Source: Hyphomonas neptunium ATCC 15444 (GTDB taxonomy: Bacteria > Pseudomonadota > Alphaproteobacteria > Caulobacterales > Hyphomonadaceae). From it: a DNA stretch of 64,000 bases. The notes beneath the pieces were generated by a model. That model did not search any database, was not told the DNA's origin, and saw nothing but the letters and a program-made list of their open reading frames with translations. The position numbers were made by a program, and so were the translations under genes. Below, piece after piece: positions 63,402 through 64,000 of the stretch (position 1 is its first letter; every line of letters begins with the position of its first letter). The stretch lies in assembly GCF_000013025.1 (NCBI RefSeq), contig NC_008358.1, positions 2,294,001-2,358,000 on the forward strand, written 5' to 3'.

Positions 63402-64000
63402 ATGTTCGCGCCACAAATGCGTCTTATCTCACTGGCCGGTCTCATGGCGGCTGCGTTTGCCAACACGGCACTGGCACAAAGCCAGCCCGTCGCTTGGTCT
63501 CCCAGCTATGTCGGTGCCTGTGCTGACTGCGACCTCTCCGGCCGCAACCTCTCCGGATGGACCCTGAACGGCGCAAATTATGCCGGCGCGCGGTTCGATT
63601 ACGCCTTCATGCGCGGCGTGCGGGCGACCGCCGTCAACATGCAGAGCGCCAATGTTACCGGCGCTGACCTCCGCGGGGCAGACCTGACGAGCGCGCGTTT
63701 TGCGGACGCCACATTCAACAATGCCCGCATGCAGGACGTGCTCGCCTCCGGCGCCGATTTCAGCCGTGCGCGGCTGCAGGGCGCAAACCTCGAAAAAGCG
63801 CGTCTGATTGGCGTGAATTTCGAAGGGGCCTCTCTCCTGTTTGCGCGCCTCGAAACCGCTGACCTGTCGGGGGCAAACTGCACCGGCACAATTCTGGACC
63901 GCGCCAATCTGCGTGGCACCATCTTCGACGGCGCAAACCTGTCGGAAGCCAGCTTCAACGGCGCAGACCTTTCCGGCGCCTCCTTCCGCGATGCGCGGCT
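63402..64000 (+). CDS. Exported pentapeptide-repeat protein (partial, runs off the window)
   Basis: The frame is open from ATG 63402 to the window edge, about 199 residues so far. Residues 1-26 are a signal peptide (LISLAGLMAAAFANTALAQ), so the protein is periplasmic or secreted. Then follow tandem five-residue repeats A(D/N)LXX, for example GADLRGADLTSA, GANLEKARLIG and GANLSEASFNGADLSGA, which form a right-handed quadrilateral beta-helix. A CADCDLSG motif near the mature N-terminus may form a disulfide. An in-frame ATG at 63417 is an alternative start. The 3' end is not in the window. Function cannot be told from the repeats. Confidence 0.9.
   Translation, partial: MFAPQMRLISLAGLMAAAFANTALAQSQPVAWSPSYVGACADCDLSGRNLSGWTLNGANYAGARFDYAFMRGVRATAVNMQSANVTGADLRGADLTSARFADATFNNARMQDVLASGADFSRARLQGANLEKARLIGVNFEGASLLFARLETADLSGANCTGTILDRANLRGTIFDGANLSEASFNGADLSGASFRDAR

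Overview
The window is GC-rich and densely coded. It most resembles an alphaproteobacterium of the Hyphomonadaceae/Caulobacterales type. That placement is inference from gene content: an NDUFA12-type Complex I accessory subunit, an adjacent MlaD protein and DUF2155 protein, a TonB receptor with a VTVTAQRR box, class II ribonucleotide-reductase-like sequence, and many spinster-type MFS, P450 and SDR genes.

Layout. (1) 1-5.5 kb: DUF2147 protein, AraC regulator, and a three-gene molybdenum hydroxylase set (2Fe-2S subunit, dihaem c-type cytochrome, Tat-exported Mo subunit). (2) 5.5-9.3 kb: a decayed sulfatase, an aldo/keto reductase, an SDR and a GntR/FCD regulator. (3) 9.3-28.7 kb: a catabolic cluster with P450, flavin monooxygenase, TetR, TonB receptor, lipoprotein sulfatase, phosphotransferase, ThDP enzyme, SnoaL-like protein, MFS, LysR, FAH-family hydrolase, extradiol-type VOC protein, aldehyde dehydrogenase, class II aldolase and SDR. 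The set looks like uptake, desulfation, hydroxylation and ring cleavage of an aromatic or polycyclic sulfate ester; the substrate is not known. (4) 28.9-37.2 kb: further AraC regulators, MFS, MipA, AKR, cupin, NAD-epimerase and a MmyB-type regulator. (5) 37.9-47.6 kb: nitrite assimilation: siroheme methyltransferase, porin, NasS, NasT, NirB, NirD, FNT channel and a PP2C-kinase fusion. (6) 47.6-48.0 kb: an integrase remnant beside tRNA-Ser(GCU), a likely old island border. (7) 48.2-64 kb: more core-like genes: polysaccharide chain-length proteins, 2OG oxygenase, DegT aminotransferase, leucyl aminopeptidase, HAD phosphatase, ThiG/ThiS, AroQ, AccB/AccC, Aat, DUF2155, MlaD, NDUFA12, a class II RNR-like pseudoenzyme and a pentapeptide-repeat protein that runs off the end.

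Main regulatory observations. The palindrome TGCATGCA was noticed in three promoter regions of the catabolic cluster and nowhere else by eye. A 34-bp site with two GGCA half-sites 21 bp apart lies next to each AraC_N-type regulator and once more upstream of an SDR. A strong intrinsic terminator lies about 20 nt before the start codon of the porin-siroheme operon, inside a cluster that encodes the RNA-binding antiterminator NasT. The nirB leader is rich in stem-loops. A perfect 16-bp palindrome lies over the likely -35 of the MmyB-type regulator.

No CRISPR array, intact insertion sequence, rRNA or replication origin was seen. All assignments come from reading the translated sequence and remembered family features; no database search was run.
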